Part shown: positions 51,402 through 60,083 of the stretch, piece by piece
Layout of the letters: every line of letters starts with the position of its first letter
Numbering within the stretch: position 1 is the stretch's first letter
Source: Sandaracinaceae bacterium
GTDB taxonomy: Bacteria > Myxococcota_A > Polyangia > Polyangiales > Houyiibacteriaceae
Assembly (NCBI GenBank): GCA_016706685.1
Contig: JADJJE010000001.1
Span: 682,001 to 746,000 of the forward strand
Direction of reading: 5' to 3'
Length of the DNA stretch: 64,000 nucleotides
Notes under the pieces: model-generated
What the model was told of the DNA's origin: nothing
What the model saw: only the letters and a program-made list of their open reading frames with translations
The model's database searches: none
Program-made: the position numbers and the translations under genes

Positions 51402-52139
51402 ATGCTGCTCATGACCTCCGGCGACAGCCCGCACCCTGCCCTCCCCATCCGAGACGACACGCCCGCATCGGCACCGCCGCGCCACGGCCCACGCGAGCGC
51501 CTGGTGGAGCAAGGCGCCGAGAGCCTCTCGGCCGAGGACCTGCTCGCGATCCTGCTGGGCACCGGCAGCGCGAGCGAGCCCGTGGCCCTGCTCGCAGCGC
51601 GCCTGCTGCACGAGCTGGGTGGTCTCGAGGGCCTCGAGCGCAAGGGCCCGCGCGAGCTCATGGGCATCCGCGGCCTCGGCCCCAGCAAGGCATGCCGGCT
51701 GGCGGCCGCGGTGGAGCTGGGACGCCGGGTGAGCAAGCGCCCCATGACGCGTGGCGGCCAGCTGCTGTCGAGCGCAGACGTGGACGCCTCCATGCGGCCG
51801 CGCCTGGCCGCGTCACGCATCGAGGAGTTCCTGGCCATCCCGCTGGACGCCAAGAACCGCCCCACCGGCGAGCTGCGCGTGGCCGTCGGCGGCCGCTCGA
51901 GCTGCCCCGTGGACCCGGCCGAAGTCTTCCGCAGGCTGCTGCGCGAAGCTGCGTCGGGGGTCATCTTCGTGCACAACCACCCGAGCGGCGAGCCCTCCCC
52001 CAGCCCCGAGGACATCGCGCTCACGGCCCGCCTGGTGGAGGCGGGCGAGCTGCTCGGCATCCGCGTGCTCGATCACATCATCATCGCGTCCGAGGGCTAC
52101 TTCAGCTTCTTGGACGCGGGGTTGATGACTCGCGCCTAG
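51402..52139 (+). CDS. radC: RadC family JAB-domain protein
   Basis: A 245-residue RadC. The N-terminal part has the UPF0758 HhH region (LSAEDLLAILLGTGSASEP, MGIRGLGPSKACRLAAAVELGRRV). The C-terminal JAMM/MPN zinc site is complete: HNHPSG and the S/D pair in EPSPSPED, with Glu in the helix RIEEFLAIPLDAKN. RadC is an MPN-fold metalloprotein of uncertain role in DNA repair or mobile-element biology. The ATG at 51402 is preferred for its ribosome-binding site. Confidence 0.9.
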   Translation: MLLMTSGDSPHPALPIRDDTPASAPPRHGPRERLVEQGAESLSAEDLLAILLGTGSASEPVALLAARLLHELGGLEGLERKGPRELMGIRGLGPSKACRLAAAVELGRRVSKRPMTRGGQLLSSADVDASMRPRLAASRIEEFLAIPLDAKNRPTGELRVAVGGRSSCPVDPAEVFRRLLREAASGVIFVHNHPSGEPSPSPEDIALTARLVEAGELLGIRVLDHIIIASEGYFSFLDAGLMTRA

Positions 52140-52164
52140 GCTCGCGCGGGTCGACCGGTTCGCC

Positions 52165-53646
52165 TCACTCGAAGATGACCGTGTCGCAGGGGAAGCTCGC
52201 GTCCAGCGAGGCCATGCTGGCGGCCTGCAGCTGCTGGCACGCAGTCCCCATGATCTCCACCGTGCTGGGCCCCGTGAGCTGCCAGCCGTTGCCGGGCGCA
52301 CACAGCAGCATGGTGCGCTGGGCACCCTGTACCAGCTCGATGGTGCCACCCGCGCACGGGTCGCTCTGCCACGTGGGCACCGAGCCGTTGAGCTCGATGG
52401 TGCACGAGATCTCGTCTCCGATGATGGAGGTGAGCGCCGTGTTCAATGCAGCCACGTCGTTCACGCGCCAGCTCATGGCCGCCGGGCTGGCGTTGGGCGC
52501 GGCGCCGATGCCGGCGTTGGCCAGCTCGTTCACGTGATCTTGCGCCAGGTCGTCCTCATCGGCGACGGCCAGCACGAAGGTGCGGATGCCCGCTGCATGA
52601 GCGCGCTGCACGGCTGCCACCGACCACGCCTCGGGGTTGTCGGTGTAGTTGTCGAAGCCCTGGCAGTTGTCGCTGTGGGTCGGGTCTCCGTCGGTCGCCA
52701 AGATCAGGATGGTCGGGTCGGAGGAGCTGGTGACCGTGGAAGCCAAGCGCTCGAGCAAGTAGTCGATGGCGGGGCCCGTGGGCGTCCCACCGCTGGGACC
52801 GGAGTTCAGATACTGGCCGTCGTTCGACCCGTTCCCCGCAATGACATCCCGCGCCGAGGTCGTGGAGAAGGGGCTGATCACGTTCACCCGCGTCTGGCCG
52901 CCCTCGGTCACCGGTGTGTAGATCCGCATGGTGCGGCAGTCACCGTCGGCTCGTGTGTAGGTCAGCGCCCCGAAACGAACCTGGTCCTGCAAGTCCGCGA
53001 TCAAGCCTTCCTCTGCGGGTGCGGCAGAGGTCCCAATCAAGGTCGAGCGGAGCCCGCGCCAACGACTGAGGTCGCGGGTCGCGCTGCTGGTGCCGTTGGC
53101 GTAGCAGTCTCGGTCACCGTTGTTCAGCGGGCACTGCGCCCCGTCCGACAGGTCGAGCTCCCAGCCCATGGACCCGGAGCGGTCGACCAGGAAGATCACG
53201 TTGGGCGTCACGCGCGTCGCCTCGACGGTCACGCGGGCGCAGACGTCGCCGTCCGGCTGGGGCCCGAGGTCCACGGGCGGCCCGAAGTCCGGACGTGGCC
53301 CGTTGTCGCGCGGCCCGTTGTCCTGCGGGCCAGCGTCCGCGCTGTCGGGCGGCGTGCATACGCCCGTGCTCGGGTTGCAGGTTCCGTCCCCACACAGCGC
53401 GTTGGCCGCCGAGCAGTCCGCTGTGCACGTGTCGTCGGCGCCGCAGTAGTAGCCGCTGGGGCAGGCCGCATCGGAGCAGTCCAGCATGCACTGGGCCGGC
53501 GGGTTGGCCTCCTCGCAGAGCTGCCCACACGAGTAGGCACCGCCCGGGCAGCGACCACCCGGCCCCGTGTCGGAGCCGCAGCCGGCGAAGAGGAGGGACG
53601 CGGCGAGGATGCCGAGCCCAGAGAATAAGGAAGACGAGCGATGCAT
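52165..53646 (-). CDS. Cys-rich VWA-domain lipoprotein
   Basis: A 493-residue protein. LGILAASLLFAGC gives a lipobox, then EGF-like Cys-rich segments (CPGGAYSCGQLC, CPSGYYCGADDTC, CGDGTCNPSTGVC) and a Pro/Gly/Asp-rich linker. The VWA domain starts with the MIDAS motif DRSGSMGWELD and has the conserved Thr in GGTPTGPA and ILATDGDPTHS. It is a predicted extracellular metal-dependent protein-binding lipoprotein. ATG 53646 is chosen for the GGAG just upstream. It is divergent from the Kef-type antiporter. Confidence 0.85.
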   Translation of the reverse strand: MHRSSSLFSGLGILAASLLFAGCGSDTGPGGRCPGGAYSCGQLCEEANPPAQCMLDCSDAACPSGYYCGADDTCTADCSAANALCGDGTCNPSTGVCTPPDSADAGPQDNGPRDNGPRPDFGPPVDLGPQPDGDVCARVTVEATRVTPNVIFLVDRSGSMGWELDLSDGAQCPLNNGDRDCYANGTSSATRDLSRWRGLRSTLIGTSAAPAEEGLIADLQDQVRFGALTYTRADGDCRTMRIYTPVTEGGQTRVNVISPFSTTSARDVIAGNGSNDGQYLNSGPSGGTPTGPAIDYLLERLASTVTSSSDPTILILATDGDPTHSDNCQGFDNYTDNPEAWSVAAVQRAHAAGIRTFVLAVADEDDLAQDHVNELANAGIGAAPNASPAAMSWRVNDVAALNTALTSIIGDEISCTIELNGSVPTWQSDPCAGGTIELVQGAQRTMLLCAPGNGWQLTGPSTVEIMGTACQQLQAASMASLDASFPCDTVIFE

Positions 53647-53762
53647 GGCGGACTCCATCGAAGAGAGGCGGCGTTCCCACACCCCAGGGTGATCGATGTC
53701 TTGATTCTACCCTGGGCGGAATCGCTTGGCTATAGCCTCGCGAGACCGCACCGTGAACCGCC

Positions 53763-55451
53763 TTGGGCATCGCCACCGACATCATCCTCCTCATCGTGGT
53801 CGGCTTCGGCTGCGGCCTGGTGCTGCATCGGTTGGGTCAGCCCCTGGTCCTCGGGTACATCCTGGCCGGCGTCATCCTGGGCCCCAACACCGCAGGCGTC
53901 ACGCTCGCGAACACGCACGACATCGAGCTGCTCGCGGAGATCGGGGTCGCCCTGCTGCTGTTTGCGCTGGGCCTCGAGTTCTCGCTCAAGGACCTCCGCC
54001 CCGTGCGCGGCATCGCGCTGATCGGGACCCCCATCCAGATGCTGCTCACCATCGGCGTGGGCGTGCTGATCGGGCCGCTGCTGGGGCTCGACTGGCGCGA
54101 GTCGATCTGGCTCGGGGCGCTGATCTCGCTCTCGAGCACCATGGTCATCCTCAAGACGTTGATGGCTCAGGGCCTGCTGGGGACGCTCTCCAGCAAGGTC
54201 ATCATCGGCGTGCTCATCGTGCAGGACCTCGCGGTGATCCCGCTCATGGTGGTGCTGCCGCAGCTCAGCCTGGCCGACGGTGGCTTCGGCCCCGTCGCCT
54301 TCGCCGCCCTCAAGGCGGCCGTATTCATCGCGGCCATGGTGGTGCTGGGCACCCGCATCCTGCCGCGCTTGATCGGGCACATCGCCAAGCTGGGCTCGCG
54401 CGAGCTGTTCCTGCTGGCCATCACGGCGATCGGCCTGGGCATCGGGTACGTGACCCACCTGGTCGGGCTCTCGTTCGCGTTCGGCGCCTTCGTGGCGGGC
54501 CTGGTGCTGAGCGAGTCCGACTACGGGCACCAGGCGCTCAGCGACATCATCCCGCTGCGCGATCTGTTTGGGCTGCTGTTCTTCGCGTCGGTGGGCATGC
54601 TCTTGGACCTCGACTTCCTGGTCGATCACCTGGGCCAGGTGGCGCTGCTGGTGCTCGCGGTCAGCCTCTCGAAGGGCGTCATCTTCGCGGTGCTGGCCAG
54701 GGTCTTCCGCTACGGCAACGTGGTGCCCATCGCCATGGCCTTCGGGCTCTTCCAGATCGGCGAGTTCTCGTTCGTGCTGGCCCGGGTGGGCTTGTCCACG
54801 GGCTCCATCGACCACGACCTCTACTCGCTGGTGCTCACCACGGCGATCATGACCATGGCGCTCACGCCCTTGGTGTCCGGGCAGACGGGGCGGGTGTACC
54901 AGTGGCTGCGGAAGCGCGCCCCCATCCGGCAGTTCGAGACCAAGAACCTCCCGGAGACGGGGCTGCGCGACCACATCGTGCTGGCCGGGGCGGGACGCGT
55001 CGGCCTGCAGATCGCCCAAGTGCTGCACCGGCTCGGCTTCTCCATCGTGATCGTGGAGCTCGACTCGCGGCGCGTGGAGCAGGCCCAGGAGGCCGGCATG
55101 CCGGTCATCTTCGGAGACGCCAGCCACGAGATCGTGCTCGAGGCGGCGTCCATCGGGGCCGCGCGGCTGCTGGTGGTCAGCACGCCCGAGATGATGGTGA
55201 CGCGCTCGATCGTGGTGCATGCGCGGGCGCGAAACCCCCGCATCGAGGTGGTGGCGCGCACCTCGGACCCGCACTTCATGGCCGTGTTCAAGGAGCTCTC
55301 CGTGCGTGACGTGGTGCTGCCGGAGTTCGAGACTGGCCTGGAGATGACCCGGCAGGCCCTGGTGCACCTCGCGGTGCCTCACGCGCAGATCTCGAGCGAG
55401 ATGGAGGCCGTGCGGCACGCCGTGTTCGCGGGCCTGCGCGGCACCGAGTAG
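53763..55451 (+). CDS. Kef-type CPA2 cation/proton antiporter with TrkA-N domain
   Basis: A 562-residue membrane protein starting at TTG 53763 (the upstream frame is closed by TGA). About twelve helices form the CPA2 transporter domain (EIGVALLLFALGLEFSLKDL, SLSSTMVILKTLMAQG, VQDLAVIPLM, AFGAFVAGLVLSES, GLLFFASVGMLLDL). The C-terminus has the NAD-binding TrkA-N (HIVLAGAGRVGLQIAQVL, VVELDSRRVEQAQ, VIFGDAS). It exchanges K+ or Na+ for H+; the Rossmann domain regulates it. It is like YbaL and KefB. Confidence 0.9.
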   Translation: MGIATDIILLIVVGFGCGLVLHRLGQPLVLGYILAGVILGPNTAGVTLANTHDIELLAEIGVALLLFALGLEFSLKDLRPVRGIALIGTPIQMLLTIGVGVLIGPLLGLDWRESIWLGALISLSSTMVILKTLMAQGLLGTLSSKVIIGVLIVQDLAVIPLMVVLPQLSLADGGFGPVAFAALKAAVFIAAMVVLGTRILPRLIGHIAKLGSRELFLLAITAIGLGIGYVTHLVGLSFAFGAFVAGLVLSESDYGHQALSDIIPLRDLFGLLFFASVGMLLDLDFLVDHLGQVALLVLAVSLSKGVIFAVLARVFRYGNVVPIAMAFGLFQIGEFSFVLARVGLSTGSIDHDLYSLVLTTAIMTMALTPLVSGQTGRVYQWLRKRAPIRQFETKNLPETGLRDHIVLAGAGRVGLQIAQVLHRLGFSIVIVELDSRRVEQAQEAGMPVIFGDASHEIVLEAASIGAARLLVVSTPEMMVTRSIVVHARARNPRIEVVARTSDPHFMAVFKELSVRDVVLPEFETGLEMTRQALVHLAVPHAQISSEMEAVRHAVFAGLRGTE

Positions 55452-55458
55452 CCGGGCC

Positions 55459-55490
55459 CCGGGGCTCCCCGGGTTGAATCCGGGACGGGG
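55459..55490. repeat. Dispersed palindrome related to the 28-kb inverted-repeat element
   Basis: CCCCGGGTTGAAT followed by CCGGG and CGGGG, closely like the first hairpin of the element at 28154-28411. It forms a small hairpin right after the antiporter stop and may act as a terminator. Confidence 0.5.
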
Positions 55491-55516
55491 ACGTTGTACT
55501 TCCATGTCTCAACATC

Positions 55517-55549
55517 GGGGTCGATGTGCGTGCATTGCGCACAGACCCC
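55517..55549 (+). promoter_or_regulatory. Leader hairpin of the OmpA-like gene
   Basis: Nested stems GGGGTC / GACCCC and GTGCG / CGCAC, just ahead of AGGAG and the ATG at 55566. It may be an RNA structure that influences expression. Confidence 0.3.
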
Positions 55550-55565
55550 AACGCTAGGAGTTCCC

Positions 55566-56126
55566 ATGAATCATCGTCAGCATGCGTGCTTGGCGCTCGT
55601 CGCGACCCTCGTCGTCGGCTGCGGTGGTGTGACGCCGCTCGTCGAGAGCGACCCGATCCGCGTCATGGCCGAGAGGCCCGCCCCGCCCCCTCCCCCGCCG
55701 CCGCCCCCGCCGCCGCCGGTCGTGGAGGTCACGGAGACCGCCATCGAGGTGCGCCAGACCATCAACTTCGCCTTCAACAGCGACGTGATCGAGTCCAGCT
55801 CGTTCGGCCTCATGGACACCATCGTGTCGGTCATCCAGGAGCACCCCGAGATCGTGCGCCTCAGCATCGAGGGCCACACCGACAACGTCGGGACCCCGCG
55901 CTACAACCTGGACCTGTCCACGCGCCGCGCGGCTTCCGTCATGCGCTACCTCACCGAGCACGGCGTGGACGCCGGCCGCCTCACCAGCCAGGGCTTCGGC
56001 CTGACGCGCCCGCGCGCCACCAACGACACCGACGCCGGCCGCGCCGAGAACCGCCGCGTGGAATTCAACATCGTCGAGCGCTCCGCGCCGAGCGCCGCCG
56101 CCCCCGCCGAGGAGACCGCACCATGA
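55566..56126 (+). CDS. OmpA-family lipoprotein
   Basis: A 186-residue lipoprotein. The signal MNHRQHACLALVATLVVGC ends in a lipobox. A run of about 13 Pro residues forms a rigid linker. Then comes the OmpA peptidoglycan-binding fold (INFAFNSDVIESSSFG, LSIEGHTDNVGTPRYNLDLS, RRAASVMRYLTEHGV, GRAENRRVEF, with Asp and Arg that bind diaminopimelate). AGGAG precedes ATG 55566. It is co-translated with the next gene by an ATGA overlap. Confidence 0.9.
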   Translation: MNHRQHACLALVATLVVGCGGVTPLVESDPIRVMAERPAPPPPPPPPPPPPVVEVTETAIEVRQTINFAFNSDVIESSSFGLMDTIVSVIQEHPEIVRLSIEGHTDNVGTPRYNLDLSTRRAASVMRYLTEHGVDAGRLTSQGFGLTRPRATNDTDAGRAENRRVEFNIVERSAPSAAAPAEETAP

Positions 56127-56494
56127 AGAAGCCCTTCCACAGCATGACGCCCATCGCGGCCCTGCTCTCGCTCTCTGGCCTCGCCGTGGGCTGCGGCGGC
56201 GTCGGGACGGCCCAGGCCGACCTGCGCTCCGCCATCGACGCGCGCCAGTCCACCATGGACGAGTGCTACCGCGAGGCGCTCACGCGCGACGAGTCGCTCA
56301 CGGGCGACCTCCAGCTGCGCGTGGCCATGGCCAAGAGCGCCACCACCATCAGCGGCATCGAGGTCACCCACTCCAACGTGGATGACGAGCTGCTCGTGGC
56401 GTGCGTCACGCAGGCCCTCGAGGGTCTCAGCATCGACGAGGCGCCCAAGAGCGCCCTCACGGTGGACTACACCGTGCGCTTCTCGCCCCGCTGA
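56123..56494 (+). CDS. AgmX/PglI C-terminal-like lipoprotein
   Basis: A 123-residue lipoprotein (LLSLSGLAVGCGG). The body matches the AgmX_C fold with DECYREALTRDESLTGDLQLRV, then SGIEVTHS and LLVACVTQALEGLSID. AgmX is linked to gliding in Myxococcus. It overlaps the OmpA-like gene and so probably works with it at the cell wall. Confidence 0.75.
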   Translation: MKKPFHSMTPIAALLSLSGLAVGCGGVGTAQADLRSAIDARQSTMDECYREALTRDESLTGDLQLRVAMAKSATTISGIEVTHSNVDDELLVACVTQALEGLSIDEAPKSALTVDYTVRFSPR

Positions 56495-56513
56495 GCTCAC
56501 GCGCTGGCCTGCG

Positions 56514-57242
56514 TCACCTCGCGTGGCGCAGGCACCAGAGCCCGTCGTACACGAAGCGGAAGACGAAGAAGGGCGCCAACACCCACAGGGAGTTGGCCAG
56601 ACCGAACTTGATGTAGACGCTGATGAAGCCGTCCCCCACGTTCGGGAGCCCCGTGAGCAGCTCGCTCGCGTAGTACAAGCTGGCCGAGTAGAGGTGCACC
56701 ACCGCCGTGGCACCGAGGGCGAGCCGCGCCGCGAGGTCCTGTCGGCCGCTCCGCAGGAAGCGAGCGAGCGCCAGTGCGCCCACCGTGCCGTTGGTGACCG
56801 ACAGCAGCTCCATGGCCACGAGCAGCGTGTCGCCCACGGCGTAACGTGCATCGCCTCCATCGATGTAGGCCCACCAGGCGTAGGCCCAGGGCGCGTCGGG
56901 GTTTGCGGCGATGGCGTCCTTGAGGAGCAGCCAGCCGAGCTCCCAGCTGAGATGGGTGACGTAGGACATGCCCAGGAAGACGAGCGCCGCGGACTCGACG
57001 CGCTGGGCGCGGGTCCATGCGCGGAGGCTGGGGAGGGGCAGGAGGACCGCGAAGACGCCTGAGATGAGGCCCACGCAGTAGATGACGGCCAGGGCATCGG
57101 CGGCTTGGTGCCGGTCGAGGCCCGCGCCGAAGACGAGGGCGCCCGAGATGGGGAAGGCGAGCGCGACGGCGCCGAAGCAGGTGGCGCGCAGGGCGAGGAG
57201 GGCCTTGCTGGGTGGGGGGGCGGAGGGGGGGCTGGGGGACAT
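56514..57242 (-). CDS. EBP-like membrane protein (sterol-isomerase family fold)
   Basis: A 242-residue protein with five or so membrane helices. The motifs line up with the emopamil-binding protein (3beta-hydroxysteroid delta8-delta7 isomerase) family: His97 and Glu101 in YVTHLSWELGW, GDARYAVGD at 130 (EBP has GDSRYILGD), Glu145 in VAMELLSVTNG, and Asn217/Trp220 in GLANSLWVLAP. The family's active site holds an H, E, N and W, all present. It may isomerise a sterol or similar lipid, or be a related binding protein. ATG 57242 is chosen; the frame is open to 57332 but that part is repeat DNA. Confidence 0.75.
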   Translation of the reverse strand: MSPSPPSAPPPSKALLALRATCFGAVALAFPISGALVFGAGLDRHQAADALAVIYCVGLISGVFAVLLPLPSLRAWTRAQRVESAALVFLGMSYVTHLSWELGWLLLKDAIAANPDAPWAYAWWAYIDGGDARYAVGDTLLVAMELLSVTNGTVGALALARFLRSGRQDLAARLALGATAVVHLYSASLYYASELLTGLPNVGDGFISVYIKFGLANSLWVLAPFFVFRFVYDGLWCLRHAR

Positions 57243-57302
57243 TGGGGGGACTTTATCGCGGGCCGGGGGTGATCGGGCCTGGTTGTCGGCGGTGGGGTCG
57301 TC

Positions 57303-57412
57303 GAGCACGAGCACGAGCACGTCAACGTTCACGTCTACGTGCGTCTACGTCTACGTGGACGTACGTGGGCGTGGTCGTGAACGTGGTCGTGCTCGTGCTC
57401 GTGCTCGTGCTC
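57303..57412. repeat. Period-six (N)CGT repeat array with inverted ends
   Basis: A left end of three GAGCAC units and a right end of four GTGCTC-type units flank ACGTxx hexamers. The ends are inverted copies, so the whole stretch can fold into a long hairpin. It lies between the EBP-like gene and rpmH. Open frames across it on both strands are repeat artefacts. Confidence 0.75.
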
Positions 57413-57438
57413 GGGTCTGCTCTTGGGCCGGCCCGAGC

Positions 57439-57467
57439 TTGACACTCCCGGGACCACGTGCTTGATT
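57439..57467 (+). promoter_or_regulatory. Candidate promoter for rpmH operon
   Basis: TTGACA, 17 bases, TTGATT. The -35 is perfect and the -10 is weak. The site is 56 bases before the start codon of rpmH. Confidence 0.4.
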
Positions 57468-57523
57468 GCGCGGCCCCGAAGCCGTCTCACGGTGTCGGTC
57501 CAACGTACTTTGGAGAATGTGCC

Positions 57524-57673
57524 GTGAAGCGGACTTATCAGCCCAGCAAGACCAGCCGGAAGCGTACCCACGGGTTCCGCGCACGCATGAAGACCGCGGG
57601 AGGCCGCAAGGTGCTCTCGGCGCGCCGCCGCAAGGGGCGCACGCGCCTCGTGGTCAGCACGTTCGAGAAGTGA
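57524..57673 (+). CDS. rpmH: 50S ribosomal protein L34
   Basis: A 49-residue protein starting at GTG 57524 with GGAGA upstream: MKRTYQPSKTSRKRTHGF, then ARMKTAGGRKVLSARRRKGR. This is the standard L34. It is the first gene of the rpmH-rnpA-yidD-yidC-jag operon. Confidence 0.96.
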   Translation: MKRTYQPSKTSRKRTHGFRARMKTAGGRKVLSARRRKGRTRLVVSTFEK

Positions 57674-57698
57674 GCCCGGCTCCGCGCTGCGCACGCCC

Positions 57699-58094
57699 AT
57701 GACCGAGGTCTACCCGCCGAGCGCCCGCGTGCGACGGCGGGCGGACTACCGCCGGATCCAGGCAAGCCGCTCGCGGACGCACACGCGCCACTTCCTCGTC
57801 GTCATCGTGCCCAGCGGAAGCCAGCGCTTCGGCGTCACGGTCACCAAGAAGATCGGCAACGCCGTGGTGCGCAACCGCGTGAAGCGTGTCCTGCGCGAGG
57901 TGTTCCGGCGCAACCGCGCGCTCTTCCCGCTCGCCACGGACATCGTGTTCATCGCGAAGCAGGGGGCGGGCAAGCTGGGCTACGCCGACGTGCTCGGCGA
58001 GGTGAGCGGCATCCGTGACTCGCTGGCACGCCAGCGAGATCGACTCGGAGCGGCCCCCGCAGCGCCCGATGCTAGAACGGAGGCGTCGTCATGA
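57699..58094 (+). CDS. rnpA: Ribonuclease P protein component
   Basis: A 131-residue basic protein with VRRRADYRRIQ, FGVTVTKKIGNAVVRNRVKRV and LREVFRRN, the RNR motif of the P protein. It helps the RNase P RNA to cut tRNA 5' leaders. Its stop overlaps the yidD start by four bases (ATGA). Confidence 0.95.
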   Translation: MTEVYPPSARVRRRADYRRIQASRSRTHTRHFLVVIVPSGSQRFGVTVTKKIGNAVVRNRVKRVLREVFRRNRALFPLATDIVFIAKQGAGKLGYADVLGEVSGIRDSLARQRDRLGAAPAAPDARTEASS

Positions 58095-58348
58095 GCGCCC
58101 CGGTCACGCGAAAGAGCCCACTCCAGTGGCTGTTCCTGGCCCTGATCCGGATCTACTGGTGGACCCTCTCGCCGCTCATCGGCAGCGTGTGTCGCTTCGA
58201 GCCGTCGTGCTCGCGCTACACCGCGACGTGCATCGAGCGCTTCGGCGCCTTGCGCGGAGGCTTTCTCGGGGCCAAACGCATCTGCCGTTGCCACCCCTTC
58301 AACCCGGGCGGCTATGACCCCCCGCCCCCTGCGTCCGACCGAGACTGA
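58091..58348 (+). CDS. yidD: Membrane protein insertion efficiency factor
   Basis: An 85-residue protein with IRIYWWTLSPLIGSVCRFEPSCS, then YTATCIERFG, and RICRCHPFNPGGYDP, the full YidD pattern with its conserved Cys. It supports YidC-mediated insertion. It overlaps rnpA and lies ten bases before yidC. Confidence 0.94.
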   Translation: MSAPVTRKSPLQWLFLALIRIYWWTLSPLIGSVCRFEPSCSRYTATCIERFGALRGGFLGAKRICRCHPFNPGGYDPPPPASDRD

Positions 58349-58357
58349 CCACCGACG

Positions 58358-60025
58358 ATGGCTGACGACCCCAAGAAGCAACTGATCCCGCTGCTGGCCT
58401 TCACGGTGCTGATCGGCCTCGCATACGCCGGGCTCAAGCTCTTCGGCGACCCAGCCCCCGAGGCGGCCGCCGGTGAGACCGCAGCGGACGCGGGTGGGGC
58501 GCGCGCCCCGAGTGGGTCGTCGTCGCCCAGCGCCGAGGCACGGGCTGCCCGCACGGCGAGCGCCAGAACTGCGCAGATCGAGACCGAGCACTTCATCGCC
58601 ACGTTCACCAACCTGAACACGGCCGTGACCAGCATGCGCGTCAAGGGCGAGCGCTTCCGCGGGCCCACCGGCGATCTCCACGAGATGGTCAGCACCGAGC
58701 TCGAGCGCTACCTGCCGCTCAACCTGGACCTGGGCGGAGTGAACATCCCCGCCGACGCCGTCTGGACGCTCACGCAGCCGGCGCCCAACCTGGTGCGCTT
58801 CGAGCTCGAGGCGGACGGCTTCACCATCACGCGCCAGTGGGAGGCGGGCACCTCGCCCTACCAACTTTGGTCCACGGTACGCATCCGCAACAACGGGCGG
58901 GTGGCGCGCCCGGTGCGGGTCAACGTCCGCACCGCGCACTACGTGTCGCGTGAGGCCGAGGGCAGCACGTTCCTGGGGCGCCCGTCAGACTTCGCGTCCT
59001 TCGGGCAGTGCTTCTTCGGCGAAGACGAGCACGAGCGCTTCGACCGCAGCGAGCTGGACGACGACAACCCCTCGCACTTCGCGGCCGGCTTCGGTCCGCG
59101 CGCCGGTTGGACCGCCATCACCAACCAGTACTTCGCCACGCTCATCGCCGCCGAAGACGACGCCGCCGAGCGCTGCCAAGTGTGGATGGACAACCGTGGA
59201 CGTCCGCAGGCCGTGGGCACGCTCTTCGAGACCGCCCTCCGCTACCCGCGCGTCGCGCTCGAGGCCGGCCGGGACCATCTGGTTCGCACCGCCGTCTACA
59301 TGGGCCCCAAGGACCTGGACGCCATGCACGCGTTCGGTCACCAGGCCACCGCGGCCGTGGACCTCGGCTGGTTCACGTTCATCGCCGAGGGCCTGGTCTG
59401 GCTGCTGCGCTCCATCTTCAACCTGGTGGGCAACTGGGGCCTCGCCATCGTCCTGCTCACCTTCCTGGTGAAGCTGGTGCTCTACCCGCTCACCGCCGCC
59501 AGCTTCAAGAACATGGCGAGGATGAGCGAGCTCAAGCCGCACCTCGACGCCATCAACGCCAAGCACGGCGACGACCGCGAGGCCAAGGGCCAGGCCACCA
59601 TGGCGCTCTACAAGGAGTACAAGGTGAACCCGTTCGCGGGGTGCTTGCCCATGCTGCTGCAGATGCCCATCTGGTTCGCGCTGTACCAGAGCCTCTCCAC
59701 CAACCTCGAACTATATCATTCCCCGTTCGCGCTCTTCTGGACCGACTTGTCCGCGCGCGACCCGTACTTCGTGCTCCCGCTGGTGCTGGGTGTCCTCATG
59801 TTCGTGCAGCAGAAGCTCACGCCCACCGCCACCATGGACCCGGCCCAGGCCAAGGTCATGCTCTACATGATGCCGATCATGATCACCGGCTTCATGCTGT
59901 TCCTCCCCGCCGGCCTGTGCCTCTACATGGTCACCAACTCCGTGCTGAGCATCGCGCAGCAGCACTACATCCGCGTCCAGCACGCGGCCTCCGTCGCCAA
60001 CAAGACGCCGGCCGGCCCCGCCTGA
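58358..60025 (+). CDS. yidC: Membrane protein insertase YidC
   Basis: A 555-residue protein of the Gram-negative type. The N-terminal helix (LIPLLAFTVLIGLAYAGLKLFG) is followed by the large periplasmic P1 domain (TNLNTAVTSMRVKGERF onward), and a five-helix C-terminal insertase core (WLLRSIFNLVGNWGLAIVLLTFLVK, MARMSELKPHLDAI, NPFAGCLPMLLQMPIWFALYQ, PYFVLPLVLGVLMFVQQ, IMITGFMLFLPAGLCLYMVTN). It inserts and folds inner-membrane proteins with Sec or alone. Confidence 0.95.
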   Translation: MADDPKKQLIPLLAFTVLIGLAYAGLKLFGDPAPEAAAGETAADAGGARAPSGSSSPSAEARAARTASARTAQIETEHFIATFTNLNTAVTSMRVKGERFRGPTGDLHEMVSTELERYLPLNLDLGGVNIPADAVWTLTQPAPNLVRFELEADGFTITRQWEAGTSPYQLWSTVRIRNNGRVARPVRVNVRTAHYVSREAEGSTFLGRPSDFASFGQCFFGEDEHERFDRSELDDDNPSHFAAGFGPRAGWTAITNQYFATLIAAEDDAAERCQVWMDNRGRPQAVGTLFETALRYPRVALEAGRDHLVRTAVYMGPKDLDAMHAFGHQATAAVDLGWFTFIAEGLVWLLRSIFNLVGNWGLAIVLLTFLVKLVLYPLTAASFKNMARMSELKPHLDAINAKHGDDREAKGQATMALYKEYKVNPFAGCLPMLLQMPIWFALYQSLSTNLELYHSPFALFWTDLSARDPYFVLPLVLGVLMFVQQKLTPTATMDPAQAKVMLYMMPIMITGFMLFLPAGLCLYMVTNSVLSIAQQHYIRVQHAASVANKTPAGPA

Positions 60026-60083
60026 CGCCCCCGTCATCTATCATCGCCGAACCCAACGGCCTGTTGTAGGATCCGTCTAGCCC

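Noticed and set aside
57082..57465. Small plus-strand frame across the ACGT repeat
   Set aside because: The Ser/Thr and Arg/Ala runs are created by the period-six repeat and the frame overlaps the EBP-like gene.
57243..57523. Replication origin next to rpmH
   Set aside because: rpmH often lies near dnaA and oriC, but no dnaA gene or cluster of DnaA boxes (TTATCCACA-like) is visible here.
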